A stretch of DNA of 64,000 bases from an uncultured Bacteroidales bacterium (GCA_900318445.1 ONKO01000010.1:81599-145598), one strand, 5' to 3'. Positions 1-8,506 are shown, counted from the stretch's first letter. Translations and numbers: made by a program. The notes: generated by a model from the sequence alone, not told the origin.

Positions 1-109
1 CACGCAGGGTATTGTACTCGGCACGGGCCTTATCCAACATCTCGTTGATAATGACACGGAACTCTTCCAGTTCCTCGTCAGAATAGCGGGTTTTGTTGTT
101 CTCTTCCAT
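1..109 (-). CDS. DksA/TraR-type zinc-finger protein, N-terminal fragment
   Basis: Only the first 36 codons lie in the window; the gene runs off the left edge. The visible peptide starts MEENNKTRYSDEELEEF and continues with an acidic helical stretch (INEMLDKARAEYN), which resembles the coiled-coil start of the small DksA/TraR proteins that follow ileS in Bacteroidales. The zinc-binding cysteines are outside the window, so the family call leans on gene order as well as on the helix. The start lies 4 bases after the ileS stop, so the two are probably cotranscribed. DksA-type proteins bind RNA polymerase and modulate initiation; that role is inferred. Confidence 0.6.
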   Translation of the reverse strand, partial: MEENNKTRYSDEELEEFRVIINEMLDKARAEYNTLR

Positions 110-113
110 ATCG

Positions 114-3100
114 CTATCGTTTTACTGTTATCTTAATGTTTCCCTCTGTCCATTCCACCTCGGCGGCATCGGCGGGCGCTTCACCCGCAGGTTGGAGGCC
201 GATGGAAAGGGACAGGGTCTGGGCCTTCACATAATCCCCGAAGGCCGATAGGGCGTCGGCAAGGGCAGCGTCGTCGGAGTAGACCACCGTGTGGATACGG
301 TCGGTCACTTCGAAGCCGGAACTCTTGCGAAGATTCTGAATACGGTTGACGAGCTCGCGGGCGAGACCTTCGCGGCGAAGCTCGGGAGTAACTTCAATGT
401 CAAGTGCCACGGTGAGGGAGCCCTCGGAGGCTACCTGCCAGCCGGGAACGTCCTCGGAGGCGATGGAATAATCTCCGGGATTGAGCACTACGTCTCCTCC
501 GGGCAGGGCCAGCGTATAAGCCTCGCCGGCGGCCTCGGACTTCTGGATGGCGGCAATCACGGGCTGCTCCAGCGCGCCGAATGCGGCTGCGATTTCCTTC
601 ATGCGGGCGCCATAGGTCTTGCCCAGCACCTTGAAGTTGGGCTTGATCTTGAGGCTCATGATGCCGGTGGTGTCGGCAATAAATTCCATTTCCTTCACGT
701 TGACCTCAGCCAGCACAATGGCTTTCACGGCCTCCAGCTGGGCACGCACTTTCTCGGAGATAACCGGGATGATTACCTTCTGAAGCGGCTGACGCACGGG
801 AATGTTCACTTTCTTTCTGAGGGCCAGCATCATGGACGTTGCCTGCTGGGCCAGGGCCATGCGCTCCTCGAGGGCGGCGTCGATGACGGTTTCATCGAAC
901 TCCGGCATGAGGGTGAAGTGCACGGATTCCTCTTCCCCGCCAAGGTCCTTGTACAGCTGATCCATGTAGAAGGGTGCGATGGGTGCGGCCAGGATGGACA
1001 CCGCCTTAAGAACCTCGTACAGCGTGCCGTAGGCGGCATTCTTGTCTTCGGTCATTTCGCCGGCCCAGTAGCGGGCACGGTTCAGGCGCACGTACCAGTT
1101 GGAAACGTCGTCGCAGACGAAGGATTCCAGGATACGGCCGGCGCTCTTGACGTCGTAGTCCTCATAAGCAGCCTTCACGTCACGGATGACGGTATTGAGA
1201 CGGGAGATGATCCAGCGGTCCAGCTCGGTGACGGGCTGCACGGCCACGGGCTCCCAGCCGTCGATGTTGGCGTAACGCGCAAAGAACGCGTAGGTATTGT
1301 ACAGCGTGCCGAAGAACTTGCGGCGAACTTCGTCCACGCCTTTTTCGTCAAATTTGAGGTTATCCCAAGGCTCGGCGTTGGTGAGCATGTACCAGCGAAG
1401 AGCATCTGCGCCATAGGTGTCAAGGGCCCAGAACGGGTCTACGGCGTTTCCGAGGCGCTTGCTCATCTTGTTGCCGTTCTTGTCCAGCACCAGACCGTTG
1501 GAGATTACGCGCTTGAAGGCGGGCGTTCCGGAGATCATGGTGTGGATAGCGTGCAGGGTATAGAACCAGCCGCGGGTCTGGTCCACGCCCTCGGCGATGA
1601 AGTCGGCGGTGGCGCCGAAGCCGGGGGTGTTGAGCCCGCGAAGGCCTTCCTGGGCGTAGGGCATGGCACCGGAGTCGAACCAGACATCGATGAGGTCTGT
1701 CTCGCGGATCATCTTCTTTCCGGAGGCGGACACCAGGAAGATGCTGTCCACGTAGGGCCGGTGAAGGTCTATCTTGTTATAGTTGTCCAGGGACATGTCT
1801 TCGGGGTTGAAGCCCTTGTCCTTGAACGGGTTGGAAGGCATGAAGCCGGCGGCGACCGCCTTCTCGATTTCCTCGTAGAGTTCCTTGACGGAGCCGATGC
1901 AGATTTCCTCCTTGCCGTCCTCGGTGCGCCAGATGGGCAGCGGAGTGCCCCAGTAGCGGGAACGGGAAAGGTTCCAGTCCTGGATGTTTTCCAGCCACTG
2001 GCCAAAGCGGCCGGTACCGGTGGAGGCAGGCTTCCAGGTGATGGTCTTGTTGAGGGCCACCATCTCATCCTTTACGGCCGATGCCTTGATGAACCAGCTG
2101 TCCAGGGGATAATACAGCACGGGAAGGTCTGTGCGCCAGCTGTGGGGGTAGCTGTGCACGTGCTTCTGCACCTTGAAGGCGCGGCCATCGGCCTTCATCA
2201 TTACGCAGAGGTCAATGTCCAGCGTGCCTTCTTCGTCCTCTTTCTCGAAGTATTTCTTATAACCGGCCTTGACGTATCGGCCGGAATATTCCTTATAGGA
2301 AGGGTCCACGGAGGCGGCATAGGCGGGATCCATGTCCTCGAGGCGCATGAACCGGCCCTGGCGGTCTACCTGGGCCTGCGGGTTGCCGTCCTTGTCGAGG
2401 GGCATGATGGCGCCGATGCCTGCGGCAGCGGCCACACGCTTATCATCGGCACCGAAAGTGGGGGCGATGTGCACGATACCGGTACCGTCGCTGGTGGTGA
2501 CGTAGTCTCCGGAGATGACGCGGAAGGCGTCCCCGTCCGGCTTGAACCAGGAAATGAGCTGGTGATAGCGGATGCCCACAAGGTCCTTTCCCTTCCAGCT
2601 GCCTTCCAGCACCGTGAAGGGGATCTTGCTGCCGAACCAGGCGCTTACCAGGTCTTTTGCCAGCACGTAGATGGCATCGGCCCCGGTATAGGGGTTCTGG
2701 GACTTGACGCGTACGTATTCGATTTCGGGGCCCACGCACAGCGCCGTGTTGGACGGAAGGGTCCAGGGCGTGGTGGTCCAGGCCAGGAAATAGACGGGAA
2801 GGGTTTCCGTGCCGTAGAGGGGCTGGGAAGCGCCGTCCTTGATGACTTCAAACTGGACGGTGGCGGTGGTGTCGCTCACGTCCTTGTAGCAGCCGGGCTG
2901 GTTGAGCTCGTGGGAGCTGAGGCCGGTGCCGTCGGTGGGAGAATAGGGCTGGATGGTGTAGCCCTTATAGAGGAGACCCTTGTCGTAGATTTTCTTGAGG
3001 AGATACCACAGGGTTTCGATGTAGCGGTTGTCGTAGGTGATGTAGGGGTCGTTCATGTCTACCCAGTAACCTACGCGCTCGGTCATGTTCACCCATTCGG

Positions 3101-3485
3101 CGGTATATTTCATCACCTCCTTCCGGCAGGTGGCATTGTACTCGTCCACGCTCACCTTGGTGCCGATATCGGCCTTGGTGATGCCCAGTTTCTTCTCCAC
3201 GCCCAGTTCCACGGGGAGTCCGTGGGTGTCCCAGCCGGCGCGGCGGGCCACCTTGAAGCCGGTCTGCGTCTTGTAGCGGCAGATGGCATCCTTGATGGAA
3301 CGGGCCATCACATGGTGGATGCCCGGCATGCCGTTGGCGCTGGGCGGTCCTTCGAAGAAAATGAATGCAGGGGCGCCCTCCCTCAGTTCGAGAGATTTCT
3401 CGAACGCATGGCCACGCTTCCATCTGTCGAGGACCTCGCTGCCCGTCCGGGTAAGGTCCAGCCCCTTGTATTCTTTAAAACTCAT
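114..3485 (-). CDS. ileS: Isoleucyl-tRNA synthetase
   Basis: This class I aminoacyl-tRNA synthetase of 1123 residues charges tRNA-Ile in the cytoplasm. The N-terminal catalytic signature reads FFEGPPSANGMPGIHHV with the HIGH-type motif as GIHH, and the KMSKS motif is present as NKMSKRLGNAVDP. The CP1 editing domain lies between them, including WTTTPWTLPSNTALCV and the GTGIVHIAPTFGADD segment. The C-terminal anticodon-binding and tail regions are full length. At about 1120 residues it belongs to the longer, eukaryote-like IleRS type found in Bacteroidota. A -7 box (3524-3531) sits upstream and the dksA-type gene follows after 4 bases. Confidence 0.97.
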   Translation of the reverse strand: MSFKEYKGLDLTRTGSEVLDRWKRGHAFEKSLELREGAPAFIFFEGPPSANGMPGIHHVMARSIKDAICRYKTQTGFKVARRAGWDTHGLPVELGVEKKLGITKADIGTKVSVDEYNATCRKEVMKYTAEWVNMTERVGYWVDMNDPYITYDNRYIETLWYLLKKIYDKGLLYKGYTIQPYSPTDGTGLSSHELNQPGCYKDVSDTTATVQFEVIKDGASQPLYGTETLPVYFLAWTTTPWTLPSNTALCVGPEIEYVRVKSQNPYTGADAIYVLAKDLVSAWFGSKIPFTVLEGSWKGKDLVGIRYHQLISWFKPDGDAFRVISGDYVTTSDGTGIVHIAPTFGADDKRVAAAAGIGAIMPLDKDGNPQAQVDRQGRFMRLEDMDPAYAASVDPSYKEYSGRYVKAGYKKYFEKEDEEGTLDIDLCVMMKADGRAFKVQKHVHSYPHSWRTDLPVLYYPLDSWFIKASAVKDEMVALNKTITWKPASTGTGRFGQWLENIQDWNLSRSRYWGTPLPIWRTEDGKEEICIGSVKELYEEIEKAVAAGFMPSNPFKDKGFNPEDMSLDNYNKIDLHRPYVDSIFLVSASGKKMIRETDLIDVWFDSGAMPYAQEGLRGLNTPGFGATADFIAEGVDQTRGWFYTLHAIHTMISGTPAFKRVISNGLVLDKNGNKMSKRLGNAVDPFWALDTYGADALRWYMLTNAEPWDNLKFDEKGVDEVRRKFFGTLYNTYAFFARYANIDGWEPVAVQPVTELDRWIISRLNTVIRDVKAAYEDYDVKSAGRILESFVCDDVSNWYVRLNRARYWAGEMTEDKNAAYGTLYEVLKAVSILAAPIAPFYMDQLYKDLGGEEESVHFTLMPEFDETVIDAALEERMALAQQATSMMLALRKKVNIPVRQPLQKVIIPVISEKVRAQLEAVKAIVLAEVNVKEMEFIADTTGIMSLKIKPNFKVLGKTYGARMKEIAAAFGALEQPVIAAIQKSEAAGEAYTLALPGGDVVLNPGDYSIASEDVPGWQVASEGSLTVALDIEVTPELRREGLARELVNRIQNLRKSSGFEVTDRIHTVVYSDDAALADALSAFGDYVKAQTLSLSIGLQPAGEAPADAAEVEWTEGNIKITVKR

Positions 3486-3495
3486 ATATTTTTCT

Positions 3496-3503
3496 TAATT
3501 TTG
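3496..3503 (+). promoter_or_regulatory. Putative promoter -7 box for cvpA
   Basis: TAATTTTG matches the Bacteroidota -7 consensus TAnnTTTG and points toward cvpA. The predicted transcription start is near 3510, giving a leader of about 46 bases. It lies in the divergent ileS-cvpA gap. Confidence 0.45.
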
Positions 3504-3523
3504 TATCACGATATAAAGGATTG

Positions 3524-3531
3524 CAAAGATA
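3524..3531 (-). promoter_or_regulatory. Putative promoter -7 box for ileS
   Basis: CAAAGATA on the plus strand reads TATCTTTG on the minus strand, the commonest form of the TAnnTTTG box. It lies about 39 bases upstream of the ileS start. The two divergent boxes (3496-3503 and 3524-3531) point across each other, so the two promoters overlap. Confidence 0.6.
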
Positions 3532-3555
3532 CATATTTTAACTGACATTGACAAC

Positions 3556-4053
3556 ATGAACCTCCTGGATATCATCCTCCTCATCCTCCTCATCCCGGGC
3601 ACCATACGCGGCATCACCAAAGGGTTTCTGGAGCAGGCCGTTTCCCTCGTGGGCGTAATCCTGGCCGTGTATCTGGCCTATCACTTCTCGGAGCCCGTCT
3701 GCGTCTGGCTGGACCAGTACATCAATGTATCGGAAACGGTGCTGCATGTCATCGGCTTCGCCGTCATGCTCCTCGGGGTGCTCATGGCCGTGATGATTGT
3801 CGCAAAGCTCTTCACGCGCGTTGCCGACATGGCTTCCCTGGGGTGGTTCAACCGCGTCCTGGGGTTCATTTTCTCCCTGGCCATCTCGGCCGTTGTCATC
3901 AGCGTCCTCATCATCCTGTTCGACACGGTGAACACCAAGTTCGAACTCGTGAAGACGCCCGTACTGAACGATTCTGTTCTGTACGGGCATCTGAAAGATC
4001 TGGGATACTGGATTTTCCCTTATTTGAAGGAGCTGCTTACGCTGGGGCAGTAA
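3556..4053 (+). CDS. CvpA family inner-membrane protein
   Basis: This 165-residue protein has four predicted membrane helices: about residues 3-20 (LLDIILLILLIPGTIRGI), 28-45, 64-85 and 101-122. The N-terminal pattern, a hydrophobic helix followed by a G-x-x-K-G-F turn and a long second helix, is the CvpA (colicin V production) signature. In Enterobacteria CvpA affects colicin V export and envelope stress, but its molecular activity is unknown. It stands alone between divergent ileS and convergent tsaB, with only 4 bases to the end of tsaB, so no role follows from the neighbours. Confidence 0.85.
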   Translation: MNLLDIILLILLIPGTIRGITKGFLEQAVSLVGVILAVYLAYHFSEPVCVWLDQYINVSETVLHVIGFAVMLLGVLMAVMIVAKLFTRVADMASLGWFNRVLGFIFSLAISAVVISVLIILFDTVNTKFELVKTPVLNDSVLYGHLKDLGYWIFPYLKELLTLGQ

Positions 4054-4057
4054 ACGG

Positions 4058-4738
4058 CTACCAGAGATTCTTCTTGGAAACCGTGGCCACGAAGTCCTTC
4101 AGGTAAAAGGGCTCAAAGTAGGCTACATCCTCGAATTGCCCCGCGTCGAAGGCGCGCTGGGCCAGGGCGGCCATGTTCCTCACCAGTGGGGCGGCCTCGC
4201 GGAAGTGCGCGTTTTCGTGCCGGATGACAGCCTCGCACTTGAGGGCGCCGTCTCCCACGAAGAGGACGGGTCCCGCGGAGAGTTCATCGGCAAAGGAATT
4301 TTCCTCCACCACCAGCGCCCGGATGGGCGCGATTTTTTCGCAGGCCGATGAGTAGACGGCCGTGTATACTTCCATCCTTCGCGCATCGATCATCGGCACG
4401 ATATACCGGAAGGACTCTTTGTCCTCCACGCCGGCGGCGAGGATGTCCAGCGTGCCTACGGAAAGGAGCGGAAGGTGCGCGCCGAAGGCCAGGCCCTTGG
4501 CGGTGGAAACGCCTACGCGGAGGCCCGTGTAGGAGCCGGGGCCGGAGCCCACGCAGACGGCGTCGCAGTCTTTTACGCCGATGCCCTGCGCATCCAGAAC
4601 CTCCTTCACCAGCGGTGCGGTCCGGGAGGCCTGCTGACGGGCCTCGGTGAGGATGCGTTCTTCAACGACAATCCCGTCCACGGACAAACCCACGGACAGG
4701 ACTGCGGTAGAAGTATCGATCAGAAGGATGCGTGCCAT
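4058..4738 (-). CDS. tsaB: tRNA t6A37 biosynthesis protein TsaB
   Basis: This 226-residue protein belongs to the ASKHA-fold TsaB family, the scaffold partner of TsaD in making N6-threonylcarbamoyladenosine at position 37 of ANN-decoding tRNAs. The N-terminus ILLIDTSTAVLSVGL and the later GPGSYTGLRVGVSTAKGLA motif are diagnostic. It lacks the HxxxH metal site of TsaD, as expected. Its start codon overlaps the stop of the upstream lipoprotein gene by one base, so it is probably the last gene of the greA operon. Confidence 0.95.
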   Translation of the reverse strand: MARILLIDTSTAVLSVGLSVDGIVVEERILTEARQQASRTAPLVKEVLDAQGIGVKDCDAVCVGSGPGSYTGLRVGVSTAKGLAFGAHLPLLSVGTLDILAAGVEDKESFRYIVPMIDARRMEVYTAVYSSACEKIAPIRALVVEENSFADELSAGPVLFVGDGALKCEAVIRHENAHFREAAPLVRNMAALAQRAFDAGQFEDVAYFEPFYLKDFVATVSKKNLW

Positions 4739-5847
4739 TACAGTTTCCTGCGAAGATAGCTGCGGATATCCTGTGCGTTACGCACTTTGGCATCCGTATC
4801 CACGGCGCCATCCACGATGAACCACACCATGGGAAGGCTGCCGATACCGTAGGAACCCACATACGGAGACAGGGCGCCGCGGGTGTCACAGACATTTACC
4901 CAGGGCAGTTTCTGGTTGCGCACGGCGCTGGCCCAGACGGCTTTGTCGTCGTCCAGGGATACGGCGTAGATTTCGAAGCCCTTGCCGTGGAAATCCTCGT
5001 AGAGGGGCTTGAGAGCATCCAGGTTGAACATTTTCTGCTCGGCGGTGGAGGCCCAGAAGTAGACCATGGTCACTTTGCCCAGGGACTCGCTCAGTTTTAC
5101 GGCTTTACCGTCCATGGAAGGCAGGCTGATGTCGATATAGCCCACTTCCTGGGCGCTGTCAACCCGGTTCTGGAGCTCGATGAGGGAGATTCTGCGGGCA
5201 GCTTCCCGCTCCAGGGCCTTCACGTAACGGGACTCGGGATAGTCCATCCTGAGGGAATCGGCCACATTGCGCATGATGAGGCCGTCGGTGTTCTGGCCGA
5301 AGACGGGCAGCGACGGATTCACCTGCTGGAACAGGACGGGCACTACCGTGAGGGAGTGGGCGTTGTTCACCACGTATTTGAGCCGGTTGCGATAGTAGTC
5401 GATGTAGCAGCGGGAAAGGGCCTGGTCGGGATTGTACTCACGGTCCAGGATGCCCTGCATCTGGCGGATGAAGGCGTTATAGTCCTTCTCTACCTGCTGG
5501 AGTTTGAGGGATTCCTCGGAGCCTTCCACGGTGTAGACGCCCAGAGTATCGGTCTCCACTTTCACATTGTCTCCCTTTTTCAGGAGCAGGGAGGCTATCT
5601 GGCGGTCCTTGTAGAAGAGGTAGATGAATTCCGGCTTGCCCTGGGCAATATCCAGGCTGTACTGGAAGGAGCCTTTGGCGTCGGTCTTCACCGAGTCCAG
5701 CACCTGGAAGCGGTTTACGTCCAGAAGCTTGACGACCACCTGCCTGTCTGCGCCCTCGTGAAGGGTTCCGCTGATGCGGGTGTTCTTGCCGCAAGCGGCG
5801 GCCAGCAGCACCAGAGCGGCTGCGGCAATGAGTTTAGAGCTTTTCAT
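4738..5847 (-). CDS. TlpA-like lipoprotein lacking the redox CXXC
   Basis: A lipoprotein of 369 residues from the chosen ATG at 5847. This start puts a signal peptide (KSSKLIAAAALVLLAAACG) with lipobox LAAAC at the N-terminus; an in-frame start 8 codons upstream would bury it. Residues about 25-120 resemble a DUF4369-type beta domain (ISGTLHEGADRQVVVKLLD), and the last 140 residues form a thioredoxin-like domain of the AhpC/TSA-TlpA type (VTMVYFWASTAEQKMF). Where TlpA proteins carry WCxxC, this one has ASTAEQ, so a thiol-disulfide role is unlikely. Its 5' end overlaps the HIT gene by 14 bases. Confidence 0.8.
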   Translation of the reverse strand: MKSSKLIAAAALVLLAAACGKNTRISGTLHEGADRQVVVKLLDVNRFQVLDSVKTDAKGSFQYSLDIAQGKPEFIYLFYKDRQIASLLLKKGDNVKVETDTLGVYTVEGSEESLKLQQVEKDYNAFIRQMQGILDREYNPDQALSRCYIDYYRNRLKYVVNNAHSLTVVPVLFQQVNPSLPVFGQNTDGLIMRNVADSLRMDYPESRYVKALEREAARRISLIELQNRVDSAQEVGYIDISLPSMDGKAVKLSESLGKVTMVYFWASTAEQKMFNLDALKPLYEDFHGKGFEIYAVSLDDDKAVWASAVRNQKLPWVNVCDTRGALSPYVGSYGIGSLPMVWFIVDGAVDTDAKVRNAQDIRSYLRRKL

Positions 5848-6238
5848 ACTCTGCAAAAATATTGGCTGCAATTGTTTTCATCTCATCGGCCTCCAGCTGG
5901 AGCTTGGCCTTGCGGAAGTCCAGGTCTCCCTCGGTCTGGAGGGGAACCAGGTGAATGTGCGTGTGGGGTACTTCCATGCCCAGGACGGCCACGCCCACCC
6001 GCTGGCAGGGCACGGCAGCCTTGAGGGCTACGGCCACCTTGCGGGCAAAAGCCCACAGGCCTTCGTAGGTTTTCTCATCCAGGTGGAAGATGTAGTCGTC
6101 CTCCACGTGCTTAGGGATGACGAGGGTGTGGCCCTTCGCAAGCGGAGAGATATCCAGGAAGGCGTAGTAGTCTTCGCTTTCCGCGCACTTGTAGGAAGGG
6201 ATTTCGCCGGCGGCGATCTTGGTGAAAATGGTAGCCAT
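5834..6238 (-). CDS. HIT family (histidine triad) nucleotide hydrolase
   Basis: This 134-residue histidine-triad protein carries the H-x-H-x-H motif as VPHTHIHLVPL at about residues 90-100. The N-terminus IFTKIAAGEIPSYKCAESED is typical of the HinT-like branch, which hydrolyses AMP-lysine, AMP-NH2 and similar adenylates. It lies 2 bases after greA, an arrangement often seen in Bacteroidales, and overlaps the downstream lipoprotein gene by 14 bases. The physiological substrate cannot be read from the sequence. Confidence 0.93.
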   Translation of the reverse strand: MATIFTKIAAGEIPSYKCAESEDYYAFLDISPLAKGHTLVIPKHVEDDYIFHLDEKTYEGLWAFARKVAVALKAAVPCQRVGVAVLGMEVPHTHIHLVPLQTEGDLDFRKAKLQLEADEMKTIAANIFAEYEKL

Positions 6239-6240
6239 CT

Positions 6241-6708
6241 TTACAGGGAAATTTCTACGATTTCAAACTTCATGACACCGCTGGGGACCTTGGCTTCCAC
6301 GGTTTCTCCCTTGCTGTGGCCGATGAGGGCCTTGGCAATGGGGGTGGTGGCAGCCAGGAGGCCCTTGGAGAAGTCGGCCTCGGTTTCGGGTACAATCTGG
6401 AAGTTCATCACCATCTTGTTGGTGAGGTTTTTCACTTTCACTTTGGAAAGGAGCTGGACGGTGTCGGTGGAGAGCTTGCTCTCGTCAATGACACGGGCGT
6501 TGGCCACTTTCTCCTTGAGACGGGCTATCTTCACCTCCAAAAGGCCCTGTGCGTCACGGGCTGCATCATACTCTGCGTTCTCGGAGAGGTCTCCCTTTTC
6601 GCGGGCCTCTGCGATGGCGGCAGAAATCACCGGCCGCTGGGCCAGTGCATCGGCGAGTTCCTGCTTCAGTTTATCCAGGCCCGCCTGGGTCATCATTTCG
6701 ATTGCCAT
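6241..6708 (-). CDS. greA: Transcription elongation factor GreA
   Basis: This 155-residue protein has the two GreA parts: an N-terminal coiled coil with the conserved acidic tip (GDLSENAEYDAARDAQGLLE, about residues 40-60), which enters the RNA polymerase secondary channel to stimulate cleavage of backtracked RNA, and a C-terminal FKBP-like domain. Length matches the family (about 155-160). It heads the leftward operon greA / HIT / lipoprotein / tsaB, with a -7 box about 75 bases upstream. Confidence 0.96.
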   Translation of the reverse strand: MAIEMMTQAGLDKLKQELADALAQRPVISAAIAEAREKGDLSENAEYDAARDAQGLLEVKIARLKEKVANARVIDESKLSTDTVQLLSKVKVKNLTNKMVMNFQIVPETEADFSKGLLAATTPIAKALIGHSKGETVEAKVPSGVMKFEIVEISL

Positions 6709-6782
6709 ACTATAAGTTTAGTTTTTCGTTTGTCAAAAAAACAGCCGACGACCGCTTCCGGCCGTCGTGCTTTATGTCTTCG

Positions 6783-6790
6783 CAAAGATA
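6783..6790 (-). promoter_or_regulatory. Putative promoter -7 box for the greA operon
   Basis: CAAAGATA on the plus strand is TATCTTTG on the minus strand. The predicted start is near 6776, leaving a leader of about 68 bases before the greA start at 6708. The leader includes a run of T and no obvious Shine-Dalgarno sequence. Confidence 0.6.
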
Positions 6791-6854
6791 GGAAATTAAT
6801 TTGAAAAAAACTATTTCCGGTTGTCAATGACTAAAATGTCGGGGAATAAGTTCC

Positions 6855-7015
6855 GTCGCAGGTCGGTGGCTGCTTCGTCGCAGGTCCGCGTTTTCTTCAC
6901 GAACTGCGACGCAAATCGGCCATCGGCTCGTCATGGCGTCGCAGGTCGGCCGATTTTTGCACACCTGCGACGTTTTGCTTGCTCACCTGCGACGGTGCAG
7001 CCCCGCACCTGCGAC
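6855..7015. repeat. Left arm of the transposase islet: GTCGCAGGT repeats in inverted halves
   Basis: Three GTCGCAGGT copies (6855, 6877, 6938) are followed by three reverse-complement ACCTGCGAC copies (6963, 6985, 7007). Neighbouring copies are 22 bases apart (6855-6877, 6963-6985, 6985-7007). Bases about 6874-6957 recur in inverted orientation at about 8786-8873 on the far side of the transposase, including a 24-base identical stretch. The 324-base gap between greA and the transposase is otherwise occupied only by the greA promoter. Function is inferred to be the substrate or remnant of the neighbouring REP-type transposase. Confidence 0.85.
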
Positions 7016-7032
7016 AGTGCGCCCCCGCACAC

Positions 7033-7986
7033 CTACTGCCCACAGTCACCCGAATGCTGCACGGGGCGTCGCCGGGGAAGCAGACTGGCCACCGTATCCC
7101 TGGGCAGTTGGAGGCAGCGGGAGAGTTGCGGAATGGTCGTCCGGTAGGATCTGTACAGGTAAGGCAGCAGGTAGGACTTCTGTTCCGGGGACAGTTCTAT
7201 CACCGTTTTGCCGTACCATTTGTCGGCGAGACGGGTGATGACGGCAAGCATTTCGGCATCGGCGTGCTTCTCACGGCCACTGAGTACCAGCATCTGTTGC
7301 ATCTCGGAGGGATTGACCGAGCCAATGGTCTTCAGAAAGAAAGCCTGATCATTGTCAAAGGCGCTTTCCAGGTACTGCCAGTCGCAGGCGCTGGCGGGTT
7401 CAATGCCGTAATCTGCATTGAGCACCCAGGGAACGGAAGAAAGGTCTTCGTGTGTATGGAAGATGGCCTCACGGTCGCGGCGGGGTAAATCGGCCACTCG
7501 ATAGACGCCGCCTTGGCATCGGCCTCCGGAGAACATGCCGCGGTAGGACGACCAGCGATAATCCTCTACCCGCATGCCGGTATCCGCTGTATTGCGGGGG
7601 ATGTAGGCCAGGGCGTTCCGGACATACCAGTTGTTATCCAGGTATTTGACACAGATATCGGATCGGCTCAGGATTCCCCTCTCGTTGTATTTCCAGCTCA
7701 GGTACTGAGAGTGGTGCTTCTTGATGAACTCCCCTACTTTTTGGGCCGATGGCATCCCGGGAGCCAGCACCGCGATATGCCCGTGATTGGACATGGCAAT
7801 CTCGGAAATCACCCGGCAGTCATTCTTCCAGGCGCCAAGGTAAAATGACTTCTGAAGATGGTCATAGTCTTCGTCATCCCGGCACAGCATCACCTTTTCC
7901 ATACCCTCCAGACTGATATGAAACGGATGCATCTGGACAATGGTGCCATTTTTCAAGGGACGGCTGACAATTCTCTGAAAGGCCAT
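7033..7986 (-). CDS. REP-associated tyrosine transposase (RAYT), Y1/HUH family
   Basis: This 317-residue protein has the Y1 transposase fold. The HUH metal motif is NHGH at residues 67-70 within SEIAMSNHGHIAVLAPG. The candidate catalytic tyrosines follow at about residues 95 and 100 (HHSQYLSWKYNERG). The N-terminus (RPLKNGTIVQMHPFHISLEG) and the later NALAYIPRNTADTGMRVEDYRWSSYRG segment match the IS200/IS605-related RAYT group. These are single-copy, domesticated relatives linked to palindromic REP sequences; in E. coli the enzyme cleaves REP single strands. The gene lies between two inverted repeat arms and 2 bases after a partner gene. The region after residue 200 is a helical, HTH-like tail (TTIPQLSRCLQLPRDTVASLL). 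The ORF is intact. Confidence 0.88.
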   Translation of the reverse strand: MAFQRIVSRPLKNGTIVQMHPFHISLEGMEKVMLCRDDEDYDHLQKSFYLGAWKNDCRVISEIAMSNHGHIAVLAPGMPSAQKVGEFIKKHHSQYLSWKYNERGILSRSDICVKYLDNNWYVRNALAYIPRNTADTGMRVEDYRWSSYRGMFSGGRCQGGVYRVADLPRRDREAIFHTHEDLSSVPWVLNADYGIEPASACDWQYLESAFDNDQAFFLKTIGSVNPSEMQQMLVLSGREKHADAEMLAVITRLADKWYGKTVIELSPEQKSYLLPYLYRSYRTTIPQLSRCLQLPRDTVASLLPRRRPVQHSGDCGQ

Positions 7987-7988
7987 AA

Positions 7989-8420
7989 TTAACTCTTTTG
8001 GGGAGAAATGGGGAACATGGCGGTCATCAAAGCTTCCGGACCGCCCATCTTGATAGGTCGAATCATCTTGGAAGGATCGAACCCGTATGGACGTTTCAGC
8101 TTGGATGAAAACTTTTCGTAGTGAGGAATATAATCGAACATCAGGGAGTACCAGAGCTGCTCGGCGTGATCGTACGGCTGAGCACAGGAAATGATTTCAC
8201 CCATGGAAAGGATGCGAATCGCCTTGCTGGGATTCTGGTTTTTGTTGTTCCACACTTCAGTAATCATGGAGCGGATGGTACGCCGATGCAAATCATCCAT
8301 CTCGAAAGCATAGCGGGAAAAATCCGCTGGCGGATTATCTACATTGTCTGCAAAACAAAAATCGGTGCTGAAATGCAGCAGGCCATCGTCGTCCATCAGG
8401 ACTTCAAGGAATTTTTTCAT
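7989..8420 (-). CDS. Unknown protein, partner of the RAYT
   Basis: I do not recognise this 143-residue protein. It begins MKKFLEVLMDDDGLLHFSTD and is acidic at the N-terminus, then becomes helical with aromatic residues (HAEQLWYSLMFDYIPHYEKF) and a basic C-terminal third (KLKRPYGFDPSKMIRPIK). No signal peptide or membrane helix is visible. It stops 2 bases before the transposase start, so the two are almost certainly translated from one message. It shares the promoter and hairpin leader at 8469-8506. A role as accessory factor, repressor or substrate adaptor of the transposase is possible but only inferred from position. Confidence 0.7.
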   Translation of the reverse strand: MKKFLEVLMDDDGLLHFSTDFCFADNVDNPPADFSRYAFEMDDLHRRTIRSMITEVWNNKNQNPSKAIRILSMGEIISCAQPYDHAEQLWYSLMFDYIPHYEKFSSKLKRPYGFDPSKMIRPIKMGGPEALMTAMFPISPQKS

Positions 8421-8468
8421 AACGGGCTTGATTAAAGGTTAAACGTTGGCCGATTGAAGTACTCGGCA

Positions 8469-8506
8469 TAACGAGCACAGGAGGCCTTGCGCTCGTTACA
8501 AACATA
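8469..8506 (-). promoter_or_regulatory. Promoter -7 box and 5' hairpin of the RAYT operon
   Basis: CAAACATA at 8499-8506 reads TATGTTTG on the minus strand, fitting TAnnTTTG; transcription would begin near 8492. Immediately there, TAACGAGC (8469-8476) and GCTCGTTA (8491-8498) form a perfect 8-bp stem with a 14-base loop. The predicted mRNA would therefore begin in a hairpin, about 70 bases upstream of the partner gene start, which could affect stability or translation. Confidence 0.5.

Noticed and set aside
291-3545. Long open frame on the plus strand opposite ileS
   Set aside because: It is the antisense shadow of a GC-rich gene; the translation is low-complexity His/Gly/Val/Leu text with no recognisable motif, and ileS has a full set of motifs.
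6855-7015. Insertion-sequence terminal inverted repeats of a DDE transposon
   Set aside because: The encoded enzyme is of the HUH/Y1 type, which does not use terminal inverted repeats, and no target duplication is visible.
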